From: Aralia elata
Taxonomy: Eukaryota > Streptophyta > Magnoliopsida > Apiales > Araliaceae
Assembly (NCBI GenBank): GCA_034770075.1
Contig: CM068385.1
Span: 77,120,272-77,184,271 of the forward strand
Direction of reading: 5' to 3'
DNA: 64,000 nucleotides
Shown here: positions 1 through 9,835 of the stretch, piece by piece
Position numbering within the stretch: the stretch's first letter is position 1
Layout of the letters: every line of letters starts with the position of its first letter
The notes under the pieces: generated by a model
What the model was told of the DNA's origin: nothing
What the model saw: the letters and a program-made list of their open reading frames with translations, nothing else
Databases searched by the model: none
Translations under genes and position numbers: made by a program

Positions 1-1655
1 ATAAGAAAGAAAGAAAACATACCCGAAATTATGAGGTGTGCAGTCTGCCTATGCCCTCGATACTGAAAATATTTAACTAAGGAAGTCCTTACTAAAAAGT
101 CCCTCTCACAAAAAGTCTTTTCTTAAAATAAGAAAATCCTTATTGTTTAATAATAATAAAAAAAAACAAAATATTCGTTTTATATATATAGGTAAGGAAA
201 GTGGAAAAGCTTTGGTGAATGAGCGATGTGGGACTTAACGCAAATGGGTATTACAATTTAACTCAAACTTTTCTGAGTTATACTAATTTTGAAGACCTCA
301 AAAGTCAAATTATATTTCTAATTTTAGAACGGAAGTAGTATTTTTTAAATATAAGAAACATAAAAAAAGGAGAGCGACAGTAAATAAATTTTCCTTTTAT
401 TGATAATGAAGTCCACGTAAGTAAAGTACAGATTCTCTCTCCGTTTATTAAATTTTTTTTTTTTATAATTAAAGTATTGGATTCTGATGAAGTATTTTAC
501 AGGATAAAATAAATTTTATATACACTTTATATTTGAATTGGGTACTCTAGATATATTTTATAAGATAAGTTTCTTTTATACTTCAGTTATTTTTAATACA
601 ACAGAGGGACTATAACACGTTCCAAAATTAAAATAGGCGTGTAATCTTGCCAAAAATTAATATTATGCATATTTAAAATATTTTAAGGAATTTATTTTAT
701 TTAGAATATTCTCTCCATTTCACAAAAACAGTTTTATTTGTAAAACAATTCTATTTTACAAAGTGGTAGTATTAAATAACATAATATATAAAATTTGTCG
801 TCATAACTTCATTGTCATAAATTAATAGCTTATTATTTTTTAGAGTAAAAATTTATTAAAGATATTGTAATACTTAGAAAAAAATAGATAAATAAATAAC
901 ATTTAAATTTATATTTTAAATATTTTAATTGAGTCTTGTCTTTTATTTCAGTCAAACTGGTCATTTAATTTATGTAGGCTATTAATAATTGATGGATAAC
1001 TTAATTAATAAGTTTGGGCCTAAACTAATTGAACCCAATTATTTTTAAGATACTATTAATCTAATTATTATTTTTAATTTTTTTTTAAGATATTATTAGA
1101 TTAGTAGGGTTAGAGTCTCCTTATTTTCCAATAGCAGCAGTCAGAAAAAAGAAGAAGAAGAAGAATAAAACGAAGAAAGAAAATAGTGTGCGACTACCAT
1201 TAATAGAGAGGATAATAGAAAGATTGAATTAAGAAGAAAGAGGAAGTGAACTCAATTCAGGTATGTATATTTATTTTCTGTTATATTAATTAATGTAATC
1301 TATTGTTTTGGTTCGGAGGGGATCACATATGTGGCGGAAGCCATTTGAGACTTGGCAAGATATTATTGTAAATATCTATTAACTAATAACTTACTTGATG
1401 GTTCTCTTCATGACATTAAAGTAGGCCCAGGAGATGATATAAATGTATTAAGATGATTTCTTAGATTTTAATAATCATAGTTGATATTGCCATCTCAATT
1501 CACATGCTAGTTAAAATTCTATGCATATTACTCAGGTTTTGACTATGTTCTTATTTATTTTAAATCAAAGCTACAAGAATATAGTATACCACTATGAAAG
1601 CTGAATTATTAGTTCCAGTTTATATATTGCGTTTAGAATGGACAGAAAGTCGATA

Positions 1656-1659
<4 letters not shown>

Positions 1660-1694
<35 letters not shown>
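1660..1694. repeat. (TA)n microsatellite
   Basis: An uninterrupted TA dinucleotide run of about 35 bases, seen directly. It probably varies in length between individuals. Confidence 0.95.
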
Positions 1695-1699
<5 letters not shown>

Positions 1700-1738
1700 T
1701 ATCATTGAAGCTCGTAAGATATACAGTGTGCTACTTTG

Positions 1739-1739
<1 letters not shown>

Positions 1740-1776
<37 letters not shown>
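1740..1776. repeat. (AAT)n microsatellite
   Basis: About twelve tandem AAT/TAA triplets, seen directly, shortly upstream of the gypsy 5' LTR. Confidence 0.95.
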
Positions 1777-1777
<1 letters not shown>

Positions 1778-2140
1778 TGTGTTTGTAAAAGGGTTAGAAA
1801 TAGAAAGAATATTTTTACAAATGTATTTATATTTATTATTATTTTGTTGTTTAATTAGTTCGGACGGAGGGTATTTAACGAGTTATTTTTGGAATATAAT
1901 TTTGGGTATTACAACACTTACTCCAAGTACGGATTCCGTACTATTTCAGCGAAATTCTTGTGATTTTAATTTGTTTGTTTGCTATTCGTTTCGAAATTTT
2001 AGTATTGCCTTTGATGATTATTTCTTGTTAAATTTATTATGATAGTTCATTTTGGCGTTGATATTTGGAACTCCTATTTGTACTCTTTAGACTAGTGTTT
2101 CATGTTTAGAAATTATTTTGATATTTGTAGAAAGTGTACA

Positions 2141-3052
2141 TGTAATATATTTTGGAGACTTGTGTTGATGATTTGTTTCGATTTAACATGTACGGACTAG
2201 AACCCATTTGTGTTGATATTGTGTCGCATGTGTTGTGACATGGTATTTTGTTAGAATATACCGTAGGTATACCTGAGCTATAACCACCTGTGGGGGTACC
2301 GCATGTCCTCTTGGCACTGAGACATGACACATTCCATGGCGATGTGATTAGTCCACGACGTCTCCGGTTTATGCTCCGGTGGGAGTTGGCCATTTGGTGA
2401 TTTGTTGTGGGAGGCGTATGAGTCGACCCTAGTTTTCTGTTCTGTTCTGCGGATTGATGATGTTTGTGCCAAAAACGCTTTCCGATTTTGCACGCATCTC
2501 GATTGCGCAGTCCGATGTGTGATTGCCTATATGGCATTATTTTGATTGCCTGTGTAACATTATTTGACTTGTCTGTGTGGCAAGATATATTTCTGTTTTG
2601 TTCTGAGCTCGGTATGAAATAACATACAACCATTTGATTCAGCCTATTATTTCGTTGTGTTAGTTTTGTTCGTTTCAATTCAGTTCATTTAATTGAGTTA
2701 GTTATTTCGTTTCATTATTCTTGTACTCTATATCCGTACTGGACATTTGACTAATGCTGTATTTTTCTTCCAGCAGGTAATTAGGGGGATCAAGGGTAAG
2801 TGTGATGAGAGCTCTATTCTTTCCAAATGGTTTAGATAATTTGTTTAGACTATGATACATTAGTTTTATTGGAGTTGTAATAATTATCTTAGATTGTGGT
2901 TTGAGCCGGTTTGACATTTATTATTGTTTGACTTGTGGTATTTATCAGTTATTAGAGACTTTTCTTCTGTGGCTTAGAGCCTTGCTATAATTTCATCAGT
3001 TATGTTATGTTTTTGTGTAACCTCTCTTTCCATTTCAGAAAGGGGTGTTACA
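2141..3052 (+). repeat. 5' LTR of the first gypsy element
   Basis: Positions 2389-3052 match the 3' part of the element (5320-5740 joined to 6712-6961) at high identity. It ends GTGTTACA just before the primer binding site. The start at 2141 is inferred from the TGTAA/TTACA ends; only the right part is supported by a second copy. Confidence 0.7.
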
Positions 3053-3056
3053 GAGT

Positions 3057-3069
3057 TGGTATCAGAGCC
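3057..3069 (+). other. Primer binding site, tRNA-iMet type
   Basis: TGGTATCAGAGCC lies four bases after the LTR end. This is the standard complement of the 3' end of plant initiator methionine tRNA used by many LTR retrotransposons. Confidence 0.9.
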
Positions 3070-3233
3070 AGATTCTTTCTTGTAGAAAACCTATTTAGGT
3101 TTGACTTGTGAGTTATGGGTAGACTTCTGGGTTAGGTTTTTGTTTCGTTTGATTTTCTGTTTAGCTATCATATCAACTATATTCCAATTTATCTCGAATC
3201 TGTTTTACTTATATTCGTTGATTTCTTTCTTAG

Positions 3234-4868
3234 ATGGCTCGTAGATCCGCAAGAGTTGTTGGGAGGCGAGGTAACAATAGAAGAAGTGGTGAGGATCAAC
3301 CCAATGAGCAACCTAATGATCAGATTAATGCTCAATTGGCTGCTTTGGTGAATCAGACGGTTAATCAGGCTTTACCGCAATTGGTGGCACAGGTTGTATA
3401 GGCAATGCAGTAGCCGCTAGTAAATCTTGAACATGGGAACCTAGGAAATAATAGTCCACAGGCAAACGAAGAGGAAGGGAATGCAGATGGTCATGATCAG
3501 CCGATGGTTCTGATGTATGTATGGTTGGAGAGATTTTAGAAGCAGAAACTGCAATCATTTAGCTTAGCTCCAACTCCAATTGATGCAGAGAATTGGATTG
3601 CCCATTTGGAGAAATTTTTTGATGTGTTGGGATGCTCGGATAATCAGAAAGTGTTGCTTGCAGCTTATAAGCTAGAGGGGGATGCACAGAGGTGGTGGAA
3701 GGCGATGAAAACTACAAAAGTTGATGGATATGTTGAGACACTGAGTTAGGCGGAGTTTTGCGAGGTGTTTTATCAACAGTACTTCCCAGTTACTGATGAA
3801 GAGGTGTATGCTAGAAAGTATCTGTCTATTCGACAGAAACACGATGAGTCCATCACAGATTTCATAACGAGGTTCACCAGGTTGGCAGGTTTTGCGGGAA
3901 CATCTGCAGCGACTGCAGCGGAACAGGTAGAGAAGTTCAAATGGCGAATTCATTATAGATACCGCTAACATCTCATTAACAACAAGTTCACAGATGTGTC
4001 AGCAGTGGCTAATACGACCAAGAATATTGAGATGGAGCGGCAGGACTTTCGGTCTTCTAAACGTGAGGGGAGTTAGAAGAGGGACAAAGATGACTAGCAG
4101 GGTCAAGCTTCGGGTCAACATGGGAGGAATTATGGTGGTCAGCAGGAGCAATGGCGTGGCCATAATTAGAATAGAGGTTATCAGCAGTTACCTCAGCAGG
4201 GGCAGAATTGTCAGCTTCAGCTACCTTGGCAAGGTCAGAATCGTCAGCAGGGGCAGAATCAGGGTCGTTATCCAGGACCAGTTGGTGGGGGTATCCCAAA
4301 TCTTATTCCGATAGCTCCTTCTGCTACTTGTGGGGGTCATCATCCGGGGAGGCAATGCCATAAAGTTACCGGTGCATGCTTCTTGTGTGGATAGATGGGT
4401 TATATTGTTAGGGATTGTACCGGACCACGTGGTAATGGTGGAGGCGGTGATAATAGTGGTAACGGAGGTCAGCGTTAGGGTGGTTGGGTGTTTGCCTTGA
4501 CTTATAACCAGGCGACAGGTGCGCCAGGTACTGTTTCTGGTACTCTTTTAGTTGGTAGTCATAAGGCTTCTATTTTATTTGATACAGGTTCTACTCATTC
4601 AGTTGCTGCTCAGTCTTTTGTTCGACACCTTGATGTGCCATCTCAGTCTTTAGATGCTGTTATGTCTATGGCTACCCTGATGGGTACTTCTGTTGTTATT
4701 TCTGATTTATATCGAGGGTGTCCGATCAGTTTTGGAGATAAGATTCGTAGGGATAATCTTCTTCCAATGTGTATGCACGATTTTGATGTGATTCTTGGGA
4801 TGGACTGGTTGGATATGCACCAGGCCACTATCGATTGCCGTCAAAAAAGGTTATATTTGGAGATGTGA
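3234..4868 (+). pseudogene. gag-protease of gypsy element, broken by many TAG stops
   Basis: From the ATG at 3234 one reading frame runs through a gag capsid-like region (NWIAHLEKFF, GDAQRWWKAM, then YARKYLSIRQ), a Gln/Gly-rich linker, a CCHC-type zinc knuckle around 4370-4430 (CFLCG...VRDC) and a retropepsin-like protease with the DTG motif at about 4580 (ILFDTGSTHS) and ILGMDWL at about 4793. In this frame stops occur at 3399, 3411, 3537, 3747, 4074, 4095, 4167, 4392 and 4476 (all TAG) and at 3966 (TAA), with TGA at 4866 where the frame shifts. The protein cannot be made intact. The TAG codons sit where Gln would be expected, which suggests CAG-to-TAG mutation. Confidence 0.9.
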
Positions 4869-5318
4869 AATCTCCGGAGTTCGTGTTTTAGGGTTCACAA
4901 CCGAGTAGGGTGGTGAAGTTAATTTTAGCTTTGAAGGCTAGGAAGTTGGTGGCAAAGGGTTGCGAGGGGTATTTGGCATTTGTAAAGGATACCTCTATGG
5001 GTGAGTCTCGTATTGAGGATGTTCCAGTTGTTAGTGACTTTCTCGATGTGTTTCCTGAGGAGTTGCCAGGGTTGCCACCGCAGCGGTTGAGTTTACTATT
5101 GAGCTTATTCTTGGTGCGGAGCCTATCTCAAAGGCGCCGTATTGGATGGCATCGTTGGAGTTACAGGAATTGAAGGAGCAGTTGCAGGAATTGTTAGATC
5201 GTGGGGTAATTCGGCCTAGTGTTTCACTGTGTTTTGTTTGTAAAAAAGAAAGATGGGTCTATGAGGCTGTGCATAGACTACAGAGAGTTAAATAAGATTA
5301 CCATCAGGAATCGGTATC
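4869..5318 (+). pseudogene. Start of gypsy reverse transcriptase, truncated
   Basis: After a one-base shift near 4860 the frame continues through a protease-RT linker with the family signature DFLDVFPEELPGLPP (about 5037-5085) and then, after further frame breaks, the RT entry (ELLDRGVIRPS, KKDGSMR, IDYRELNKITI and RNRYPL ending near 5318). The sequence then changes without transition into LTR sequence. The RT active site, RNase H and integrase are absent. Another TAG is at 4889. It is clearly non-functional. Confidence 0.88.
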
Positions 5319-5740
5319 CATTGGCCATTTGGTGATTTGTTGTGGGAGGCGTATGGGTCGACCCTAGTTTTCTGTTCTGTTCTGCGGATTGATGATGTTT
5401 GTGCCAAAAACGCTTTCCGATGTTGCACGCATCTCGATTGCGCAGTCCGATGTGTGATTGCCTATATAGCATTATTTTGATTGTATGTGTGGCACTATTT
5501 GACTTGTCTGTGTGGCAAGATATATTTCTGTTTTGTTCTGAGCTCGGTATGAAATAACACCCAACCATTTGATTCAGCCTATTATTTCGTTGTGTTAGTT
5601 TTGTTCGTTTCAATTCAGTTCATTTAATTGAGTTAGTTATTTCGTTTGATTATTCTTGTACTCTATATCCGTACTGAGCATTTGGCTCATGCTGTATTTT
5701 TCTTCCGACAGGTAATCAGGGGGGGACCGAGGGCAAGTGT
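5319..5740 (+). repeat. 3' LTR of first gypsy element, left part
   Basis: Matches 2389-2808 of the 5' LTR with few differences. It begins internally at 'ttggccatttgg', so the first ~245 bp of the LTR went with the pol deletion. It is cut at 5740 by insertion of a solo LTR; the last five bases (AGTGT, 5736-5740) form the left target-site duplication. Confidence 0.9.
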
Positions 5741-6706
5741 TGATGAGGACATCCTTAGCTCGGAAACCCATGACAAAACTCGAGAGGATCTATTGCATTT
5801 GCCACTTGGACCCATTATGAGATCTCGAGCTAAACACTTCAAAGAAAGACTTAACGGGATAATTCACGAGTTATGAAACGAGGTTGAATTGAGTATAAAG
5901 ATTATAGAAATGGAATACAAGCACGCGAAGATCATAAACGCATTGAAAGCAAGCGTACCCGAAGCATCGCAAAAGAATCAAGTTTTTGGAAAAACTGCAT
6001 CCCCGCCTCGACGCCAAAACCCAGGCCAAATACCTCGCCCCGGCACCAACCTTTTTGTTCCGCGCCCCGGCGAGCCTAGCTAGGCCAAAAACCTCGCCCC
6101 GGCGCCAAAGCCCAGTACAAAAGTCACGTCCCGGCGCCAACCCCTTGTATCCAGTTGTGCGATTTTTAACTTTCTTGGATTACGGGATTCCTTCCACAAA
6201 GTAGGGCTTTAGCTTATTTTCAGTTCCTTGTTTTCAGTAATTATGTTTTCTAGTATTTGCTAGGGTTTGTTTGATTCTAGATTGTTCTCAAGCTTAGTAT
6301 AAATAGGCATCATGGTGTAATGGTCTGAGAACTTGAATTTTCAGAATTATCAATATTATTGTGAGTTTGTTCTCTACTTGTGGTTCTTTGAAGAATTCCT
6401 AAGTATTCCTTAGTTCTTCTTTTGAGATTCATAATTGACTTATCATACAAACAATCATAGTTGTGTGTGGTGTCTTCTACCGTATCAATCGTCGATTGTA
6501 CCAAGATTACCGCTTCAATATAAGCGAGGGGTCGAGGTGTCGTTGGTATTCATCCTACGTAGAATTCATTACGCAAGCAATTGTACCATGATTACCGTCT
6601 ACATATAGGCGATGGGTTAAGGTGTTGCAAGCTATCCATCCTATCAACTTGTTAGAAACGATCCGGGCGACGACCACCTCACGCAAGCGTGCCGTGGAGT
6701 CTATCA
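5741..6706 (+). mobile_element. Solo LTR of a second gypsy family
   Basis: It starts TGATGAGG and ends TCTATCA, with a perfect 5-bp duplication AGTGT on both sides (5736-5740, 6707-6711). Its end (GATCCGGGCGACGACC and following) and middle (gattgtacc...tcgttggt) match the LTRs of the complete element at 25768-31983. The first ~130 bp are an open frame ending with GPIMRSRAKHFKERLNG and a stop at about 5874. In plant gypsy elements that is the C-terminal tail of the polyprotein, so in this family the reading frame runs into the LTR. A TATA-like 'agtataaatagg' is at about 6296. A GC-rich patch with repeated CGCCCCGGCG motifs lies at 6000-6145. Confidence 0.9.
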
Positions 6707-6961
6707 AGTGTGATGAGAGCTCTCTTCTTTCCAAATGGTTTAGATAATTTGTTTAGACTGTGATACATTGGTTTTATTGGAGTTGTAATAATCATCTTAG
6801 ATTGTGGTTTGAGCTGATTTGACATTTATTATTGTTTGACTTATGATATTTATCAGTTATTAGAGACTGTTCTTCTGTGGCTTAGAGCCTTGCTATAATT
6901 TCATCAGTTATGTTATGTTTTTGTGTAACCTCTCTTTCTATTTCGGAAAGGGAGTGTTACA
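6707..6961 (+). repeat. 3' LTR of first gypsy element, right part
   Basis: Continues the interrupted LTR after the solo LTR (matches 2803-3052) and ends GTGTTACA. Positions 6707-6711 are the right copy of the AGTGT duplication. Confidence 0.9.
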
Positions 6962-7440
6962 TACATGTTCTTAATATTCAGAAATATAATTTTTTTCTTC
7001 ATAAAACGGAGAGAATATTAAATTACAATTAACTAATTACACAATAGTTTCATAAGAGTTCCATAATAGAAAAAATTAACACAATATTTTCAAATATATC
7101 ATTATAAAAAATATTTTTTTCACAAAATAGTTTTATTGTTAAAAGTTAAAACAAATCTATTTTACAAAAAAAAAAGTTATTTTTAGTGGTGGTAGTATTA
7201 AATAACATAATATATAAAATTTGTCGTCATAATTTTATTGTCATAAATTAATAACTTATTATTTTTTAGAGCAAATATTTATTAAAGATATATTTTTAAT
7301 ATTAAAAAATATAAATATATTTTTTCCCGTAAAACGGAGAAAATATTAAATTACAATGAACTAGTTACTCAATAGTTTCATAATAGAAAAAATTAACACA
7401 ATATTTTCAAAATTATCATTATAAAATATATTTTAAATAT
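6962..7440. repeat. AT-rich direct repeat (~320-bp period)
   Basis: Two diverged copies lie head to tail, about 6962-7110 and 7285-7435. Both contain 'aaaacggagaaaatatta' or close variants and 'aaaaaattaacacaatat'. The piece 7125-7300 also resembles 715-885. No coding content was seen. Confidence 0.65.
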
Positions 7441-8576
7441 TTATAAATAAGATTGTGTGCAGATAGTGAGTATTAATCATTTTATCCCTACCGTAATATA
7501 GCGTCATTCATAGTTTTTGTGTCTTTTATTTATTTAATTTGGGCAGTGGCATAAATTGATTGCAGACATTCGTTATTCCCCTAAAATATCTCTAAGAGAG
7601 AGGGGGGAGAAATAATTTCTCTTAAAGTTGTGTCACAATTTTTTTCTTCTTCTTTAGCTAAAATCTCTCTAAAATTTGATAAAATTTTTATTAGATTCTT
7701 ACGATAATTGTCCACGCAATGCGTGCATATTACTGAGACTAGTATGTATTAAGAGTAACGTTTGTTTAAAAAAAATAGTAAATAAAATAAAATTATATGT
7801 TTTAATTTATTACGTACATGAGACTTTCATCTCATACGACTCCTCGTTCATATTCTTTCGAAGTCCTTGGGTCCTTTTCCGCATTTTTTTTACGATGATT
7901 AATCTGTTATTTAATCTTATATACTAATTGTTAGGATTATTTATAAGTTCATTCAATATCTTAAAAGAGATTATATAATACTCCTTCCGCGTCCGTATAA
8001 AAGTTCTGATTGATTTTTTGCACATATTAAAAAAGAAGATAAAATGATAAAATTGTTTATACTTAAATTCTCATTTAATTGCATAATTTTTTACACATGA
8101 TTAGTGATGCTCCATAAATATGTATAGAGAATAAAAATATAATAACTAATACTAAATGTATTATACACAAATTTTTATAAAAAATAAATTATTTAAAGTA
8201 AATAGATATTTTATTTAACTTAGAACTAGCTAAAAAATAAACAAGTAGTAATAAGGACTTTTTATCTCAGTACGGTGGTGAGAGTATCATATTTCCACAA
8301 TTCCACTTGAAATCAAATAGCCTTGCACACAATAATTCGGGGTGATCTTTCAGTTTGAGCAAGGAAGAATTATATTAGAGGACGCCTCTTATAAAAAGTT
8401 ATATATACTTTCAGCTAATTTCATCCTACCAGTCTTTGCAATTGCTACTTTTTTACATTTTGGTTCTCAAATCAATCATTTTGTTTTCTCTGTTACTGAC
8501 AATATTAATGCAAATTTGCAAACTATCTGTACTCTATTAACAATTTAGGAAACAAAAATTCACTGTATATTTATTA
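7440..8576. repeat. Segment duplicated at 38.7-45.3 kb
   Basis: Several blocks in the same order match the region 38740-38960 and 44950-45340: 'agttgtgtcacaatttttt', 'ctctaaaatttgataaaa', 'catatactaattgtta' and 'aataattcggggtgatcttt' with its surroundings. The second location is the same sequence split by a transposon nest. The block at 8262-8570 contains 'cctcttataaaaag' followed by TA-rich sequence, which looks like a core promoter, but no gene follows. A TA-start 'tactccttccgcgtcc' at about 7978 marks a Stowaway-like end. Confidence 0.7.
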
Positions 8577-8593
8577 TAATCACCCACATATTT

Positions 8594-8723
8594 TTTTTTT
8601 TTTTTTTGCTAAGTTTAGCTGAAATCTTAACATTCCTGCCTTTGGCAGGAATGGATCCCCCGACCTCTTGGACTCAAGAGCCTTTTGAGTAGTTGTTTTA
8701 CCACTTGAGCCAAGAAGCCTTGG
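8594..8723 (-). mobile_element. tRNA-derived SINE, minus strand
   Basis: Read on the minus strand it starts GGCTTCTTGGCTCAAGTGG (box A-like). A box B-like GGTCGGGGGATCC follows about 60 bases later. It ends in a long A run (the T run at 8592-8608). It is bordered by a 17-bp direct repeat, TAATCACCCACATATTT, at 8577-8593 and 8724-8740, the target-site duplication expected of LINE-mobilised SINEs. It does not fold as a functional tRNA. Confidence 0.85.
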
Positions 8724-9144
8724 TAATCACCCACATATTTGCTTCGCCTGTCTATGATTTGTGTTAAAATTATTTACATTCACGTACATATATACCCGGG
8801 CTTCCATTATACAAAAATAATGGGTGGGATATGACTATTTGTACTAATTTATTATTAGTTCGGACTATTTATTTCATGATTAGCTCGTTATTTAATCTCA
8901 CGTACTGTATTTATTCAATTCTAAGGGTATTTGATTAGGGATTATAATCCCAAGTGAAAAGGTGGTATTATATAATACCTTTTGAGATATCAAATGACTT
9001 TAGAAATGATCAAAAATAATCTAGGGACTAAATAACAGACTAATTATGAGATAAAATAGTCCGAAGTGGGTAATAAATTAGTACAAAAAGTCTTATTCTA
9101 CCCATCATTTGTGCAAACAAAAATAAGGTTTTAAGAATCTTGAG

Positions 9145-9595
9145 ATGAAAGAAATTTTTTGTCTTATACTTTGTTCTTGTTCATTGGTTATTGATTATTT
9201 GGGTTCAAGGGCTTTATTATCTTTTTATTGGAGTATTTGTTTGTTGAATCAATTTGAGACAAATCAAGGGATTCCTATGGTTGTTGTGGATAAATTTGAT
9301 AGAAAAAAGAATAGGAAGTTAATACCACATACAACCGAAATTGTCTTCAAGGTGTTATGTGAATTGTCCGACAAAGTTTTCACAAAAAAGAATAAAAAGG
9401 ATTCCTCTTTTCTGTAACAAACCAATTGTGATGCGAAGTTGGCGACAAAGCAGATTATAAAAATAGGTTTGCTTTGAGAATTCAAAATTTGTGTTCAAAG
9501 TCTTGATGGATTTAGTGCTTCTTTGTTTTCGAAAAATATATGGCTAAAAGTTGTAGAAGTGATTCATCTTTGCTGCAACGATTGTGATAGCCACC
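9145..9595. other. Short open frame of unknown meaning and flanking DNA
   Basis: A 90-codon open frame on the plus strand (9145-9417) begins MKEIFCLILC and has a hydrophobic start and a Lys-rich end. I do not recognise it, see no conserved motif or partner gene, and consider chance likely in this AT-rich DNA. Confidence 0.2.
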
Positions 9596-9835
9596 GACCA
9601 TTGGTTAGTCTAATGGTAAGTACGTGGAGTTTTATTTTGCTTAAACCTTGGGTTCGAGTCTCACCCACAACCGATAGTTGGTGGTAACTTTATACGGTAC
9701 ACGTCTCTCACTGAGGATCCTTTAATTTCAGCTTCAACATAAGTGTGGCGGGAATTCCTTCATATGTATGTGATTGTTGTAGGTGCACTGTGTCCTGTCT
9801 GAAGCTTGAGATACCTTGCCTACCTTACATTTTTG
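9592..9835 (+). mobile_element. Probable tRNA-derived SINE, plus strand
   Basis: The head has a good box A (TTGGTTAGTCTAATGG, about 9600) and a good box B (GGTTCGAGTCTC, about 9650) at tRNA-like spacing. An unrelated body of ~170 bp and an A-rich tail (about 9838) follow. I did not find a clear target-site duplication, so the exact ends are uncertain. Confidence 0.6.

Larger units (their letters stand above)
1..2140. other. AT-rich intergenic DNA, no gene supported
   Basis: No convincing coding sequence is visible. The stretch holds remnants of Stowaway-like ends (for example around 320-345, 'tagaacggaagtagta') and a segment at about 715-885 that is repeated at 7125-7300 on the far side of the neighbouring gypsy element. 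Around 1130-1265 a purine-rich stretch ends in 'tcaattcag/gtatgt', which resembles a plant 5' untranslated exon with a splice donor. No matching coding exon follows, so I do not call a gene. Confidence 0.5.
2141..6961 (+). mobile_element. Degenerate Ty3/gypsy LTR retrotransposon (chromovirus Tekay/Del-like), interrupted by a solo LTR
   Basis: The order is 5' LTR, initiator-tRNA-Met-type PBS, gag, zinc knuckle, aspartic protease and the start of reverse transcriptase, then an abrupt jump into a partial 3' LTR. Most of pol (rest of RT, RNase H, integrase) and the first ~245 bp of the 3' LTR are deleted. The LTR boundaries are inferred from the short inverted ends TGTAAT...GTTACA and a short flanking TACA repeat; the left boundary is the less certain one. 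The 3' LTR is split at 5741-6706 by an unrelated solo LTR. The clade assignment rests on gag and protease sequence style and is moderate. Confidence 0.85.

Noticed and set aside
1130..1300. 5' exon with splice donor
   Set aside because: Purine-rich leader and GTATGT are suggestive, but no coding exon or acceptor could be linked to it.
2106..2678. Minus-strand 190-codon frame, partly repeated at 5278-5613
   Set aside because: Both lie in LTR copies of the same gypsy element; repetition reflects the LTR, not a gene family.
8620..8723. Possible tRNA gene
   Set aside because: tRNA-like promoter boxes are present, but there is no cloverleaf with proper acceptor stem, and an A tail with 17-bp TSD identifies a SINE.
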